64,000 bases of DNA from Pseudomonas lini (GTDB lineage Bacteria; Pseudomonadota; Gammaproteobacteria; Pseudomonadales; Pseudomonadaceae): the NCBI RefSeq assembly GCF_964063345.1, contig NZ_OZ061318.1, positions 1,860,001 through 1,924,000 of the forward strand, written 5' to 3'. Below, piece by piece: positions 37,841 to 48,145 of this stretch. Below the pieces are notes generated by a model, which saw nothing but the letters and a program-made list of their open reading frames with translations, did not search any database and had not been told where the DNA came from. Made by a program: the position numbers and the translations under genes. The stretch's first letter is position 1. Every line of letters begins with the position of its first letter.

Positions 37841-38887
37841 ATGTCCGACCGCCTGACCCTGCTGCGTCCCGACGACTGGCATATTCATCTTCGCGATGGT
37901 GCTGTGTTGCCCAATACCGTCGCGGATGTCGCGCGCACCTTTGGTCGCGCCATCATCATGCCCAACCTGGTACCGCCGGTGCGCAACGCGGCTGAAGCCA
38001 ATGGCTATCGCCAGCGAATTCTCGCTGCACGCCCGGCCGGCAGCCGTTTCGAACCACTGATGGTTCTGTACCTGACCGACCGCACCCAGCCCGAAGAAAT
38101 TCGTGAAGCCAAGGCCTGCGGTTTCGTTCACGCCGCCAAGCTGTACCCGGCCGGTGCAACCACCAACTCGGATTCTGGCGTCACCAGCATCGACAAGATT
38201 TTCCCCGCACTCGAGGCCATGGCCGAAGTCGGGATGCCCTTGTTGGTTCACGGTGAAGTCACCCGTGGCGATGTCGACGTTTTCGATCGCGAAAAAATCT
38301 TCATCGATGAGCACATGCGCCGGGTGGTCGAGCGTTTCCCGACCCTCAAAGTAGTGTTCGAACACATCACCACCGCTGACGCTGTGCAGTTCGTCAACGA
38401 GGCTTCGGCCAACGTTGGCGCAACCATCACTGCGCACCACCTGCTGTACAACCGCAACCACATGCTGGTGGGCGGGATTCGGCCGCATTTCTACTGCCTG
38501 CCGATCCTCAAGCGCAATACCCACCAGGAAGCCCTGCTTGATGCCGCCACCAGTGGCAGCGACAAGTTCTTCCTGGGCACCGACTCGGCGCCCCATGCCC
38601 AGCACGCCAAGGAAGCGGCTTGCGGCTGTGCCGGTTGCTACACCGCTTATGCCGCGATCGAGATGTATGCCGAAGCCTTTGAACAGCGCAACGCGCTGGA
38701 CAAGCTCGAAGCCTTCGCCAGCCTCAACGGCCCGCGTTTCTACGGCCTGCCGGCGAACACCGATCGCATCACCCTGGTCCGCGATGAGTGGACCGCCCCA
38801 ACCAGCCTGCCGTTTGGCGAGCTGACCGTAATCCCGCTGCGCGCCGGTGAAAAACTGCGCTGGCGCCTGCTGGAGGAACACGCGTGA
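37841..38887 (+). CDS. pyrC: Dihydroorotase
   Basis: 348 residues. The metal-binding WHIHLRDG motif lies near the N-terminus, then the carbamylated Lys in [13 protein letters not shown], His in LLVHGEV, and [16 protein letters not shown] holds the catalytic Asp. Type II (E. coli-like) dihydroorotase for the third step of pyrimidine synthesis. Its TGA overlaps the rnt start by 4 bp. Confidence 0.96.
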   Translation: MSDRLTLLRPDDWHIHLRDGAVLPNTVADVARTFGRAIIMPNLVPPVRNAAEANGYRQRILAARPAGSRFEPLMVLYLTDRTQPEEIREAKACGFVHAAKLYPAGATTNSDSGVTSIDKIFPALEAMAEVGMPLLVHGEVTRGDVDVFDREKIFIDEHMRRVVERFPTLKVVFEHITTADAVQFVNEASANVGATITAHHLLYNRNHMLVGGIRPHFYCLPILKRNTHQEALLDAATSGSDKFFLGTDSAPHAQHAKEAACGCAGCYTAYAAIEMYAEAFEQRNALDKLEAFASLNGPRFYGLPANTDRITLVRDEWTAPTSLPFGELTVIPLRAGEKLRWRLLEEHA

Positions 38888-39561
38888 GTGAAGACCATTT
38901 CGACGACGAACAGGACGGTAATGGCGGCGGAGGCGGTTCCCGCCATCCAATGGCAGCCAGGTTCCGTGGTTACCTGCCGGTCGTTGTCGACGTAGAAACC
39001 GGTGGCTTCAACTCGGCCACCGATGCCCTGCTGGAAATCGCCGCCACCGTGATCGGCATGGATGAAAAAGGCTTTGTGTACCCTGAGCACACCTATTTCT
39101 TCCGGGTCGAACCGTTCGAAGGCGCGAACATCGAAGCGGCAGCCCTGGAGTTCACCGGGATCAAGCTCGATCATCCATTGCGCATGGCCGTGAGTGAAGA
39201 AGCGGCCCTGACCGATATCTTCCGCGGCGTGCGCAAGGCTCTGAAGGCCAACGGTTGCAAACGGGCAATTCTGGTCGGGCACAACAGCAGCTTCGACCTG
39301 GGCTTCCTCAACGCCGCTGTCGCGCGCCTGGACATGAAACGCAACCCGTTTCACCCGTTCTCCAGCTTCGACACCGCAACCCTCGCCGGTCTGGCCTACG
39401 GTCAAACCGTATTGGCCAAGGCCTGCCAGGCAGCGGATATCGACTTCGACGGTCGCGAGGCTCACTCGGCCCGCTACGACACCGAGAAGACGGCTGACCT
39501 GTTCTGCGGCATCGTCAATCGCTGGAAACAAATGGGCGGCTGGGAAGACTACAACGACTGA
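38884..39561 (+). CDS. rnt: Ribonuclease T
   Basis: 225 residues. DEDD exonuclease motifs: [10 protein letters not shown] (Exo I), [12 protein letters not shown] (Exo II) and [13 protein letters not shown] (Exo III). Trims the CCA end of tRNA and matures stable RNAs. Start is a GTG overlapping the pyrC stop (GTGA), and a bidirectional terminator follows. Confidence 0.95.
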   Translation: MSEDHFDDEQDGNGGGGGSRHPMAARFRGYLPVVVDVETGGFNSATDALLEIAATVIGMDEKGFVYPEHTYFFRVEPFEGANIEAAALEFTGIKLDHPLRMAVSEEAALTDIFRGVRKALKANGCKRAILVGHNSSFDLGFLNAAVARLDMKRNPFHPFSSFDTATLAGLAYGQTVLAKACQAADIDFDGREAHSARYDTEKTADLFCGIVNRWKQMGGWEDYND

Positions 39562-39589
39562 TGCCAGTCGCCGGTTTATCCCGCCCATA

Positions 39590-39618
39590 AAAAAACCGGC
39601 CTCATCAGCCGGTTTTTT
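39590..39618. terminator. Bidirectional terminator, rnt and peroxiredoxin gene
   Basis: Stem AAAAAACCGGC / GCCGGTTTTTT between convergent genes. Confidence 0.9.
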
Positions 39619-39635
39619 TATGCCTCGAACGTGCC

Positions 39636-40238
39636 TTACAGCGCAGCAGCGTTCTCGGTCAGGTAAGCCGCAACACCTTCGGTGGAAGCGGTCATGCCTT
39701 TGTCGCCTTTTTTCCAGTTGGCAGGGCAAACTTCGCCGTGCTCTTCGTGGAATTGCAGAGCGTCGACCAGACGGATCAGCTCTTCGATGTTACGGCCCAG
39801 CGGCAGGTCGTTGATGATCTGCGAGCGGACAACGCCTTTATCGTCGATCAGGAACGCGCCACGGAAGGCCACGCCGCCTTCGGACTCAACGTCGTAGGCC
39901 TTGGCGATTTCGTGTTTCAGGTCGGCCGCCATGGTGTAGCGAACTTCGCCGATGCCACCATTGTTGACCGGGGTGTTGCGCCAGGCGTTGTGGGTGAAGT
40001 GCGAGTCGATCGAAACGGCTACCACTTCCACGTTGCGTGCCTTGAAGTCAGACATGCGGTTGTCCAGAGCGATCAGCTCGGACGGGCAAACGAAGGTGAA
40101 GTCCAGTGGGTAGAAGAACACCAGGCCGTATTTGCCTTTGATGGCCGAGGACAGGGTGAAGCTGTCTACGATTTCGCCATTGCCGAGTACGGCCGGTACG
40201 GTGAAGTCAGGGGCTTGTTTGCCTACGAGTACGCTCAT
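39636..40238 (-). CDS. Typical 2-Cys peroxiredoxin
   Basis: 200 residues. Peroxidatic Cys51 in DFTFVCPSEL and resolving Cys in HGEVCPANW near residue 171; FLIDDKGVVR and the extended C-terminal arm are typical of AhpC/Prx1 proteins. Reduces H2O2 and organic peroxides with thioredoxin-like donors. Divergent from bfd in a stress/iron block. Confidence 0.92.
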   Translation of the reverse strand: MSVLVGKQAPDFTVPAVLGNGEIVDSFTLSSAIKGKYGLVFFYPLDFTFVCPSELIALDNRMSDFKARNVEVVAVSIDSHFTHNAWRNTPVNNGGIGEVRYTMAADLKHEIAKAYDVESEGGVAFRGAFLIDDKGVVRSQIINDLPLGRNIEELIRLVDALQFHEEHGEVCPANWKKGDKGMTASTEGVAAYLTENAAAL

Positions 40239-40485
40239 TGGATATCTCCTGGTGTAATAACGGTGAAGTACAGGGTTCGTATCAGCCTGCCACCCTCAGG
40301 CGACAGCCCTGTGACACGATCCCCCTTCGCAAAAGGCCGACCATCATACACCGCGTTTTTGGCCTGTCCTCAACGGTTTTTTCTGCCAGATGAAAGGCCG
40401 CCGCTATATTTTCCTCATGGAAGGTGTGAGAAGAAGCCGTTCGTCAGTCACACGCCCATATGACGAAAACCTTCAGAAACCACTT

Positions 40486-40504
40486 TGACAATCATTCTCG
40501 TTAA
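40486..40504 (+). promoter_or_regulatory. Putative Fur box upstream of bfd
   Basis: TGACAATCATTCTCGTTAA, 19 bp, resembles Pseudomonas Fur sites (AATnATTCTC core); 48 bp before the bfd ATG. Fits the known iron-starvation induction of bfd. Confidence 0.65.
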
Positions 40505-40552
40505 CATTAAGATCCATCGCAATTGAGTCACAACCAGCGACGGTTCTCACTT

Positions 40553-40771
40553 ATGTATGTCTGCCTCTGCACTGGCGTCACCGACGGTCAAATCCGCGAT
40601 GCAATCTATGAAGGTTGCTGCAGCTATCGGGAAGTACGTCAGGCCACCGGCGTTGCCAGCCAATGCGGTAAATGCGCCTGCCTTGCCAAGGAAGTGGTCC
40701 GCGAAACCCTGGGCAAACTGCAATCGGCCCAGGCGGCGATCCCCTTCCCCGCAGAATTTACCGCCGCATAA
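40553..40771 (+). CDS. bfd: Bacterioferritin-associated ferredoxin
   Basis: 72 residues with 2Fe-2S ligands C4 and C6 (MYVCLCTGVTD) and C38/C41 in QCGKCACLAK. Bfd reduces bacterioferritin to release stored iron. Directly upstream of bfrB, with its own terminator, so the two are regulated separately: bfd by the Fur-like site, bfrB from its own promoter in the 200-bp gap. Confidence 0.95.
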   Translation: MYVCLCTGVTDGQIRDAIYEGCCSYREVRQATGVASQCGKCACLAKEVVRETLGKLQSAQAAIPFPAEFTAA

Positions 40772-40787
40772 TTACTGTATTTCAAAG

Positions 40788-40813
40788 AACCGGACTTGAT
40801 GTCCGGTTTTTTT
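40788..40813 (+). terminator. Terminator of bfd
   Basis: Stem AACCGGAC / GTCCGGTT, loop TTGAT, then T5. Confidence 0.9.
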
Positions 40814-40971
40814 ATGTCTGCAAATCAATCGCTTAGATGCCAGACGCGGAACAAAAACATTCTTATTCCGATTAATTTTCATTTAAGTTTCAATAACTTA
40901 GGTTTGACACCCTTAATTACGCGGCTCAAACTCTGCCTTTATAGACAGCTAATACAGGGCAGGACCCCATC

Positions 40972-41445
40972 ATGAAAGGCGACATTACAGTCATCCAGCA
41001 TCTCAACAAGATCCTTGCCAATGAGCTGGTCGCGATCAATCAATACTTTTTGCATGCACGCATGTATGAAGATTGGGGCCTGAACAAGCTCGGCAAGCAC
41101 GAGTACCACGAATCCATCGACGAGATGAAGCACGCGGACAAGCTGATCAAGCGCATCCTGTTCCTTGAAGGTCTGCCGAACGTCCAGGACCTGGGCAAGC
41201 TGCACATCGGCGAACACACCAAGGAAATGCTTGAGTGCGACCTGAAGATCGAACGCGACGGCCATGCCGATCTGAAAGTCGCTATCGCTCACTGCGAAAC
41301 CGTCGGCGACTTCGGTAGCCGTGAACTGCTTGAAGACATTCTTGAATCCGAAGAAGAACACATCGATTGGCTGGAAACCCAACTGGGCCTGATCGATAAA
41401 GTCGGTCTTGAGAACTATCTGCAATCGCAGATGGGCGAAGAGTAA
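40972..41445 (+). CDS. bfrB: Bacterioferritin BfrB
   Basis: 157 residues. Four-helix ferritin with ferroxidase residues E18, E51 and H54 (DEMKHADK), E94, E127 (ESEEEHIDW) and the haem-binding Met52. Forms the 24-mer iron store; the main bacterioferritin in Pseudomonas partners with Bfd encoded just upstream. Length and motifs are normal. Confidence 0.95.
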   Translation: MKGDITVIQHLNKILANELVAINQYFLHARMYEDWGLNKLGKHEYHESIDEMKHADKLIKRILFLEGLPNVQDLGKLHIGEHTKEMLECDLKIERDGHADLKVAIAHCETVGDFGSRELLEDILESEEEHIDWLETQLGLIDKVGLENYLQSQMGEE

Positions 41446-41472
41446 ATGCTACGCCGCTAATCGCGATGCAAT

Positions 41473-41510
41473 AAAAAGCCCCGCTCTCTTTTGAAGAGGC
41501 GGGGCTTTTT
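41473..41510 (+). terminator. Terminator of bfrB
   Basis: Stem AAAAAGCCCCGC / GCGGGGCTTTTT around a short loop. Confidence 0.9.
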
Positions 41511-41543
41511 AATGACCGAATTTCAGGCTCACCCTAGAGCAAA

Positions 41544-41648
41544 TGTGGGAGCGGGCTTGCTCCGGGCGGCGTTCCGACGAAAGCGGTAGGTCAGTCAACT
41601 TATCTGTTGAATGTTGTACCGTCTTCGCGAGCAAGCCCGCTCCCACAC
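41544..41648. repeat. Class A REPIN
   Basis: TGTGGGAGCGGGCTTGC at the left and GCAAGCCCGCTCCCACA at the right, variable centre; between convergent bfrB and grxD. Confidence 0.87.
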
Positions 41649-41655
41649 ACAGCGA

Positions 41656-41997
41656 TCAGGCGTCGGTCTTGTTGGCAGCAGCAGCTTCAACAGCAGCCTT
41701 GATCGTCGCTTGCAACGAACCGTCAGCAGACATTTCAGTCATGATGTCGCTACCGCCGACCAGCTCACCACCGACCCACAATTGCGGGAAGGTTGGCCAG
41801 TTGGCGTACTTTGGCAGGTTGGCGCGGATTTCCGGGTTCTGCAGGATGTCCACATAGGCAAACTTTTCGCCACAAGCCATAACAGCCTGAGCGGCTTTCG
41901 CGGAGAACCCACACTGTGGGGCATTCGGCGAGCCTTTCATGTAAAGCAGAATGGTGTTGTTGGCAATCTGCTCTTTAATCGTTTCGATGATATCCAT
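41656..41997 (-). CDS. grxD: Monothiol glutaredoxin, Grx4 family
   Basis: 113 residues with the monothiol motif CGFS (PQCGFSAKA) near residue 28, WPTFPQLW and GGSDIM glutathione-binding segments. CGFS glutaredoxins carry 2Fe-2S clusters and act in iron-sulfur trafficking. Adjacent to bfrB and bfd in the same block. Confidence 0.95.
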   Translation of the reverse strand: MDIIETIKEQIANNTILLYMKGSPNAPQCGFSAKAAQAVMACGEKFAYVDILQNPEIRANLPKYANWPTFPQLWVGGELVGGSDIMTEMSADGSLQATIKAAVEAAAANKTDA

Positions 41998-42094
41998 GGA
42001 GCACCTCGGCTGAACTTTCCGACTCAGTGGTCGGCACGGTGGCGCATTGTAACGGAAACCCGAGCGCCATGCTCGGCCTCCCCGACAGTCATGT

Positions 42095-44203
42095 TCACGC
42101 CGCCGCCACGGTCACCGGTACGCCATTCAACGCCGCATTGCCCGACAACTCATCGAGCTGACATTCATCAGTCAGGTCATTGGCGCTGGAGCCGGGTTGA
42201 CCACTGGCAATCGTCATCTGCACACCCGGTCGTGCATGACCCCAACCGTGAGGAAGGCTGACCACACCTTTCATCATATCCAGGCTGGCGACCACTTCAA
42301 CCTCGATCACGCCGACCCGCGAACTGACGCGCACCCGCTGCCCATCGCGGAGCCCCCGGCTGGCCAAATCGTCCGGGTTCATCAGCAGTTGATGACGCGG
42401 TTTGCCCTTCACCAGACGGTGATAGTTATGCATCCATGAGTTGTTACTACGCACATGGCGGCGGCCGATCATCAGCAACTCATCGGCGGCCGGTGCTTGT
42501 AGCGCCGCGAAGCGCGCCAGGTCGGCGAGGATCTCGACAGGCGCTGCCTGGACTCGCTGATTGGCGGTTTTCAGGCGTGGCGCCAAGTTGGGTTTAAGCG
42601 CGCCCAGATCGATACCGTGAGGATGATCGAACAAGGTCGCCAGCGACAACTTGTGTTCCGAAGCGTCGCCATACAGGCCCATCCGCAACCCTCGGTCGAT
42701 CATCTGCGCCGGTGCGATAGTCGGTTTCAGTTCCTTGCCAGTCCTGGTCGCAAAGGCTTTGGCCAGCTCCACGAAGATTTCCCAGTCATGCAGCGCGCCT
42801 TCAGGCTTGGCGAGGATCGCCCGGTTGAAGCGGGTGACGTTGCGCACCGCGAACATGTTGAACGTGGTGTCGTAATGATCGTTTTCCAGCGCCGAAGTCG
42901 ACGGCAGGATCAGGTCGGCATAACGTGTGGTTTCATTGATGTACAGGTCGACACTGACCATGAACTCCAGTCCGTCCAGCGCCTGCTCCAGTTGTCGGCC
43001 ATTGGGCGTGGACAGCACCGGATTACCCGCCACGGTAATTAGCGCGCGGACCTGCCCTTCCCCTTCGGTGAGCATCTCTTCGGCCAGCGCCGATACCGGC
43101 AGTTCTCCAGCGTATTCCGGACGCCCGGACACGCGACTCTGCCACCGGTTGAAATGCCCGCCCGAGGTCGATGCCACCAGATCCACCGCAGGCTCGGTGC
43201 ACAACGCACCGCCCACCCGGTCGAGGTTGCCGGTGACCAGATTGATCAATTGCATCAGCCAATGGCACAGAGTGCCGAAAGCCTGAGTCGAAACACCCAT
43301 GCGGCCGTAGCAGACCGCTGTCGGCGCGACCGCGAAGTCCCGCGCCAGTTGACGGATCTGCTCGGCAGGCACTGCGCACAGCGGGCTCATGGCCTCGGCG
43401 GTGAAACCGGCGATCGCCTCACGCACTTCATCCAGGCCGTCGACCGGCAAATGACTGTCACAGGTCAAGCCTTCGGCGAACAGGGTATTGAGCAGCCCGA
43501 ACAACAGCGCCGCATCGCCACCGGGGCGCACGAACAGATGCTGATCGGCAATCGCCGCCGTTTCACTGCGACGCGGATCGACCACCACCACTTTGCCGCC
43601 CCGGGCCTGAATCGCCTTGAGGCGCTTCTCTACATCCGGCACGGTCATGATGCTGCCATTGGAGGCCAGCGGATTGCCGCCCAGGATCAACATGAAATCA
43701 GTGTGATCAATGTCCGGAATCGGCAACAGCAAGCCGTGGCCGTACATCAAGTGACTGGTCAGGTGATGGGGCAACTGATCGACCGACGTCGCGGAAAACC
43801 GGTTACGGGTTTTCAACAAGCCGAGAAAATAATTGCTGTGGGTCATCAACCCGTAGTTGTGCACGCTGGGGTTGCCCTGATAGACCGCCACCGCGTTCTG
43901 CCCGTGACGCTCCTGAATCGCCGCCAGGCGTTCGGCCACAAGACTGAAGGCATCTTCCCACTCGATAGGCTGCCATTCGCTGCCTACTCGCAGCATCGGC
44001 TGATGCAGGCGGTCCGGATCGTTCTGGATGTCTTGCAGGGCAACCGCTTTGGGACAGATATGCCCGCGGCTGAAGGTGTCTTGGGGGTCACCCTTGATCG
44101 AGGTGATCTGTACGCCGCTACCTTCGACCTCAGTGGTTTCGATGGTCAGGCCGCAGATGGCTTCACACAAGTGGCACGCACGGTGGTGGAGAGTCTTGGT
44201 CAT
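42095..44203 (-). CDS. Molybdopterin-dependent oxidoreductase, single-subunit type
   Basis: 702 residues. An N-terminal 4Fe-4S site (HRACHLCEAICGL...HICPKA) is followed by the bis-MGD molybdopterin fold (GNPSVHNYG, LILGGNPLASNGS, VVVDPRRSET) and a C-terminal MGD-binding domain (about 570-700). Resembles formate dehydrogenase/nitrate reductase catalytic subunits, but no TAT signal and no electron-transfer or membrane partner genes are nearby. Substrate unknown; cytoplasmic. Confidence 0.88.
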   Translation of the reverse strand: MTKTLHHRACHLCEAICGLTIETTEVEGSGVQITSIKGDPQDTFSRGHICPKAVALQDIQNDPDRLHQPMLRVGSEWQPIEWEDAFSLVAERLAAIQERHGQNAVAVYQGNPSVHNYGLMTHSNYFLGLLKTRNRFSATSVDQLPHHLTSHLMYGHGLLLPIPDIDHTDFMLILGGNPLASNGSIMTVPDVEKRLKAIQARGGKVVVVDPRRSETAAIADQHLFVRPGGDAALLFGLLNTLFAEGLTCDSHLPVDGLDEVREAIAGFTAEAMSPLCAVPAEQIRQLARDFAVAPTAVCYGRMGVSTQAFGTLCHWLMQLINLVTGNLDRVGGALCTEPAVDLVASTSGGHFNRWQSRVSGRPEYAGELPVSALAEEMLTEGEGQVRALITVAGNPVLSTPNGRQLEQALDGLEFMVSVDLYINETTRYADLILPSTSALENDHYDTTFNMFAVRNVTRFNRAILAKPEGALHDWEIFVELAKAFATRTGKELKPTIAPAQMIDRGLRMGLYGDASEHKLSLATLFDHPHGIDLGALKPNLAPRLKTANQRVQAAPVEILADLARFAALQAPAADELLMIGRRHVRSNNSWMHNYHRLVKGKPRHQLLMNPDDLASRGLRDGQRVRVSSRVGVIEVEVVASLDMMKGVVSLPHGWGHARPGVQMTIASGQPGSSANDLTDECQLDELSGNAALNGVPVTVAAA

Positions 44204-44337
44204 GGCCAGTCTCTGTTTTGTTCTGGGCGGGCAATATCGGCCGCGGGAACAAAACTATGGCGCGCGACTCGTCCCTTTGCCAGCGACGTTCGTCTTGTGA
44301 ATCGGCGACCATCAGGCCAGCCGATGACAGCAAGGAA

Positions 44338-44628
44338 TCAGTTCGACGGCAGACTCGGCGGAGCCTGCAACTGGATCTCCTCGATGGTTTCGATCTGCTC
44401 GTGGGCAAGATGCACGCCGGTGAGTTCGCCGATCAGTCGCCAATGCTCGTCGAGCCCGGCGCTGATGGTGGCCATGCGGTCGATCATGCGCCGGCCGGCC
44501 ACCTTCGTGACTTCGTCTTCACTACGCATCAATTCGAAAGACATCGAGGTCATGGAAGCAGTGAGGTGGGTCAGGGAGCGTGCCGTAAGGCCGAGTAGCT
44601 CCATCAACAGCTGTTCTTTCGATTCCAT
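44338..44628 (-). CDS. Small hypothetical protein (PA3536-like position)
   Basis: 96 residues from the ATG at 44628, with AGGAAG upstream; the longer start at 44700 looks less natural. Predicted all-helical and soluble (MESKEQLLMELLGLT, DRMATISAGLDEHWRLIGELTG), with no recognised domain. It lies between the molybdopterin oxidoreductase and argF. The family name is unknown to me. Confidence 0.6.
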   Translation of the reverse strand: MESKEQLLMELLGLTARSLTHLTASMTSMSFELMRSEDEVTKVAGRRMIDRMATISAGLDEHWRLIGELTGVHLAHEQIETIEEIQLQAPPSLPSN

Positions 44629-45031
44629 TCCAAAGGCTTCCTGCGTCGCTCGTGCTCTAGTTATAACCCAGCACTTTGCTTTAGCAAATGTTTCGGACAA
44701 GACACATTGCCCGTCAAAGGCCTGAATGGCAGGTCAAAAACCGACCGCCAGCGTGTCGCCCGCGCCCTGTTTGATTGCCAAGCCTGGCGAGCCCGGTGTA
44801 CAAATAGTTAGCTGCTGTCAGGAAACAGGCTTCAAAAGCGCTACTGCGGTCTCCCCGTAGCCCCTCTGAAATCCCCTAAACACCGTAGCCTATTGGCGTA
44901 ACGCGACATTTAATGTCAATATCGCGCCCACCCCTATTTCGTCGCCCCGTGCGGCTTACGCCGCAGGTCTCGCCCGTTTTTCAGTTAAACAAGGCTTTGA
45001 GTATCTGCGGTCTGTTGCAAAAAGGTAGTCA
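44629..45031. other. Divergent promoter region of argF
   Basis: About 400 bp without a gene. A palindrome GACATTTAATGTC lies near 44906-44918. A convincing ArgR box (TGTCGC-N8-AA) was not found. No further feature seen. Confidence 0.5.
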
Positions 45032-45955
45032 ATGATGAGCGCAAGGCACTTTCTCTCCCTGATGGATTGCACGCCCGAAGAGCTGGTCAGCGTGATCCGT
45101 CGAGGCGTTGAGCTCAAGGACCTGCGTAACCGCGGCGTACTGTTCGAGCCTTTGAAGAACCGCGTCCTGGGAATGATTTTCGAGAAGTCCTCGACCCGCA
45201 CCCGTATCTCGTTTGAAGCCGGCATGATCCAGCTCGGTGGCCAGGCGATCTTCCTGTCGCCACGCGATACCCAATTGGGTCGCGGCGAGCCGATCGGCGA
45301 CGGCGCCATCGTCATGTCGAGCATGCTCGATGCGGTGATGATCCGTACCTTTGCCCACAGCACCCTGACCGAATTCGCCGCCAACTCCCGCGTGCCCGTA
45401 ATCAACGGCCTATCCGATGACCTGCACCCGTGCCAGTTGCTGGCCGACATGCAAACCTTCCTCGAACACCGCGGTTCGATTCAAGGCAAGACCGTGGCCT
45501 GGATCGGCGATGGCAACAATATGTGCAACAGCTATATAGAAGCGGCGATCCAGTTCGACTTCCAGTTGCGTATCGCCTGCCCGGAAGGTTACGAACCCAA
45601 CCCCGAGTTCGTGGCTAAAGCCGGCGATCGGGTGACCATCGTCCGCGATCCGCAGGAAGCCGTGCGCGGCGCGCATCTGGTGAGCACCGACGTCTGGACC
45701 TCCATGGGCCAGGAGGAGGAAACCGCCAAGCGTCTTAAGTTGTTCGCACCGTTCCAGGTTAACCGTGCCCTGCTCGACCTGGCCGCGCCGGACGTGCTGT
45801 TCATGCATTGCCTGCCGGCCCACCGTGGCGAGGAAATCAGCCTCGACCTGCTCGACGACTCGCGCTCGGTGGCCTGGGATCAAGCCGAAAACCGTCTTCA
45901 TGCACAGAAGGCCTTGCTCGAATTCCTCGTCCCGCCTTCGTACCACCACGCATGA
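45032..45955 (+). CDS. argF: Ornithine carbamoyltransferase
   Basis: 307 residues (ATG at 45032 or the second ATG at 45035). Carbamoyl-phosphate motif [14 protein letters not shown] motif [10 protein letters not shown] and ornithine-binding [12 protein letters not shown]. Converts ornithine to citrulline in arginine synthesis. Its stop overlaps the ABC ATPase start by 4 bp (ATGA). Confidence 0.95.
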   Translation: MMSARHFLSLMDCTPEELVSVIRRGVELKDLRNRGVLFEPLKNRVLGMIFEKSSTRTRISFEAGMIQLGGQAIFLSPRDTQLGRGEPIGDGAIVMSSMLDAVMIRTFAHSTLTEFAANSRVPVINGLSDDLHPCQLLADMQTFLEHRGSIQGKTVAWIGDGNNMCNSYIEAAIQFDFQLRIACPEGYEPNPEFVAKAGDRVTIVRDPQEAVRGAHLVSTDVWTSMGQEEETAKRLKLFAPFQVNRALLDLAAPDVLFMHCLPAHRGEEISLDLLDDSRSVAWDQAENRLHAQKALLEFLVPPSYHHA

Positions 45956-47061
45956 GCCAGCCATTACTGTTGAATCTGCGCAACCTGGCCTGCGGTTACC
46001 AAAACCAGCGGGTTGTGCAGAACCTCAACCTGCATTTGAATGCCGGCGATATCGGTTGCCTGCTGGGGTCTTCGGGCTGCGGCAAAACCACCACCCTGCG
46101 GGCGATTGCCGGTTTTGAACCGGTGCACGAAGGTGAAATCCAGTTGGCGGGCGAGACCATCTCCAGCGCCGGTTTCACCCTCGCCCCGGAGAAGCGTCGG
46201 ATCGGCATGGTGTTCCAGGATTACGCACTGTTTCCGCATTTGAGTGTGGCTGAGAACATCGCTTTCGGGATCCGCAAGCACCCGCAAAAGGATCGCATCA
46301 CCGAAGAACTGCTCGAACTGGTCAACCTGAAAAACCTCGGCAAGCGCTTCCCTCATGAGCTGTCTGGTGGCCAGCAGCAACGTGTCGCCCTCGCCCGCGC
46401 CCTGGCGCCGGAACCACAGTTGCTGCTGCTCGACGAACCGTTCTCCAACCTTGACGGCGAATTGCGACGCAAGCTCAGCCATGAAGTACGCGCCATTCTC
46501 AAGGCTCGCGGCACCAGTGCAATTCTGGTGACCCACGATCAGGAAGAAGCCTTCGCGGTCAGCGACCACGTGGGCGTTTTCAAGGAAGGTCGCCTGGAGC
46601 AGTGGGACACGCCCTACAACCTCTATCACGAACCCCTGACGCCATTCGTGGCCAGTTTCATTGGCCAGGGTTACTTCATTCGCGGTCAGTTGAGCAGCCC
46701 GGAATCGGTGCAGACCGAGCTGGGTGAATTGCGCGGCAACCGTGCCTACACCTGGCCAATCGGTTGCGCCGTGGACGTGTTGTTGCGCCCGGACGATATC
46801 GTCTATGCGCCGGACAGCCCACTAAGGGCACAGATTGTCGGCAAGAGCTTCCAGGGGGCATCAACCTTGTATCGCTTGCAGTTGCCTACAGGCGCACAAC
46901 TGGAGTCGATCTTCCCGAGCCATGCCGATCATCTGGTCGGTGTTGAAGTCGGCATTCGGGTGGCGGCTGAACACCTGGTGCTGTTCCAGGCCTCCGGCAG
47001 CACGGCGGCGCAGATTCCGGTGATCGAATCCGGTGTCCGGCGGTACAGCACCGCTAGTTGA
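45952..47061 (+). CDS. ABC transporter ATP-binding protein, orphan
   Basis: 369 residues. Walker [11 protein letters not shown], signature LSGGQQQR, Walker [13 protein letters not shown] and H-loop VTHDQEEA; the C-terminal 130 residues are a TOBE-like domain as in Fbp/Pot/Mal ATPases (iron, polyamine or sugar importers). It is translationally coupled to argF but no permease or binding-protein genes lie nearby, so the transport partner is unknown. Confidence 0.9.
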   Translation: MSQPLLLNLRNLACGYQNQRVVQNLNLHLNAGDIGCLLGSSGCGKTTTLRAIAGFEPVHEGEIQLAGETISSAGFTLAPEKRRIGMVFQDYALFPHLSVAENIAFGIRKHPQKDRITEELLELVNLKNLGKRFPHELSGGQQQRVALARALAPEPQLLLLDEPFSNLDGELRRKLSHEVRAILKARGTSAILVTHDQEEAFAVSDHVGVFKEGRLEQWDTPYNLYHEPLTPFVASFIGQGYFIRGQLSSPESVQTELGELRGNRAYTWPIGCAVDVLLRPDDIVYAPDSPLRAQIVGKSFQGASTLYRLQLPTGAQLESIFPSHADHLVGVEVGIRVAAEHLVLFQASGSTAAQIPVIESGVRRYSTAS

Positions 47062-47074
47062 ACAACGCGGACAC

Positions 47075-47163
47075 ATGTGGGAGCGGGCTTGCTCGCGAAA
47101 GGGGTGTAACAGTCAACAATGATGTTGAATGTTATGATCCCTTCGCGAGCAAGCCCACACACA
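47075..47163. repeat. Class A REPIN
   Basis: ATGTGGGAGCGGGCTTGC at the left and GCAAGCCCACACACAT at the right, the right arm slightly degenerate. Confidence 0.82.
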
Positions 47164-47303
47164 TTGGGATTTTGCGTCGCATCCCCGCCTATCTTTCCCC
47201 CTTCCAGCCGGCAGAACAACTCCCCGCCCCGCGCCGAACACTGATAAACAAGACTCGACTTGCCAAAGCTTTTCGACCCGGGCTGAACGCCCGAGACTTC
47301 TGC

Positions 47304-47774
47304 TCAGGCGCGACCGATATCGGCGAACTTCGCCTGGGTGTGTTCGGCCAACACGGCGGGCGCCAGTTCAACTTCCAGGCCGCGCCGTCCGGCGCTGACG
47401 AAGATGCTGGAAAAAGGCTGAGCCGAATGATCGATAAAGGTGCGCAGGCGCTTCTTCTGCCCAAGCGGACTGATGCCGCCTAACAGATACCCCGTCGATC
47501 GCTGTGCAGCCGCGGGATCGGCCATTTCTACTTTTTTAACACCGGCGGCATGGGCCAGCGCCTTCAAGTCCAGACTTCCGACGACCGGCACCACCGCCAC
47601 CAACAATTCCCCCTTCTCACTGGCCGCCAGCAATGTCTTGAACACTTGCGCCGGGTCCAATCCCAATTTTTCCGCGGCCTCCAGACCATAGGACGCTGCC
47701 TTCGGATCATGTTCGTAACTGTGCACGCGATGTTCGGCACGAACTTTTTTCAACAAATCCAATGCGGGGGTCAT
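47304..47774 (-). CDS. ybaK: Cys-tRNA(Pro)/Cys-tRNA(Cys) deacylase YbaK
   Basis: 156 residues of the YbaK/EbsC editing fold. Visible landmarks are [16 protein letters not shown] with the conserved Lys of the active site, [15 protein letters not shown] and the C-terminal GLEVEL strand. Hydrolyses misacylated Cys-tRNA(Pro). Monocistronic. Confidence 0.93.
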   Translation of the reverse strand: MTPALDLLKKVRAEHRVHSYEHDPKAASYGLEAAEKLGLDPAQVFKTLLAASEKGELLVAVVPVVGSLDLKALAHAAGVKKVEMADPAAAQRSTGYLLGGISPLGQKKRLRTFIDHSAQPFSSIFVSAGRRGLEVELAPAVLAEHTQAKFADIGRA

Positions 47775-48145
47775 GGCAACTCCAAACTTGGCGGCAGAAG
47801 AAAAATACTGCGCAGGATTCTAGGCCATTGATCGATAAAAGGCTCTATTGCGGCTCTATTTCAAAGGCTTTGCCGGGCTCCTCTGCCGTTCGTCCACGAC
47901 CGGCCTGCCTGATGAACGCTGCGGTCATTCACGTAACTAATAGTTGAAATGTGACCGACAGTTCACTTTCGACCTTTGACAGCAGCGTTTCTTGTCTATA
48001 TTTTTTCGAATCTGAATACTGTACGAATGTCTCACCGCAGCACCCAGCAGTAAGCCGAGTACAGGATGGGGATCCTGCCTCGGTGAAAATCGCGCTTTGA
48101 CCATGATGAAAGAAGCGCCAGACAACAACAAAAATGAGGTTTTCA
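47775..48145. other. Upstream region of glpF with hairpin and Crc/Hfq-type motif
   Basis: Holds the glpFK promoter. A hairpin CAGGAT/ATCCTG nested in CCGAG/CTCGG lies at 48056-48084. At 48122-48134 ACAACAACAAAAA is an A-rich AAnAAnAA tract of the kind bound by Hfq/Crc, directly before the GAGG of glpF. TTTTCGAA and GTACGAATG at 48003-48030 may be GlpR half-sites. Confidence 0.55.

Noticed and set aside
44750..44775. TGTCGC near 44755 as an ArgR box for argF
   Set aside because: The required AA after N8 is missing, and it lies about 280 bp from the start codon.
48134..48145. In-frame ATG at 48134 as the glpF start
   Set aside because: It contains the GAGG ribosome-binding site of the downstream ATG at 48146 and lacks one of its own.
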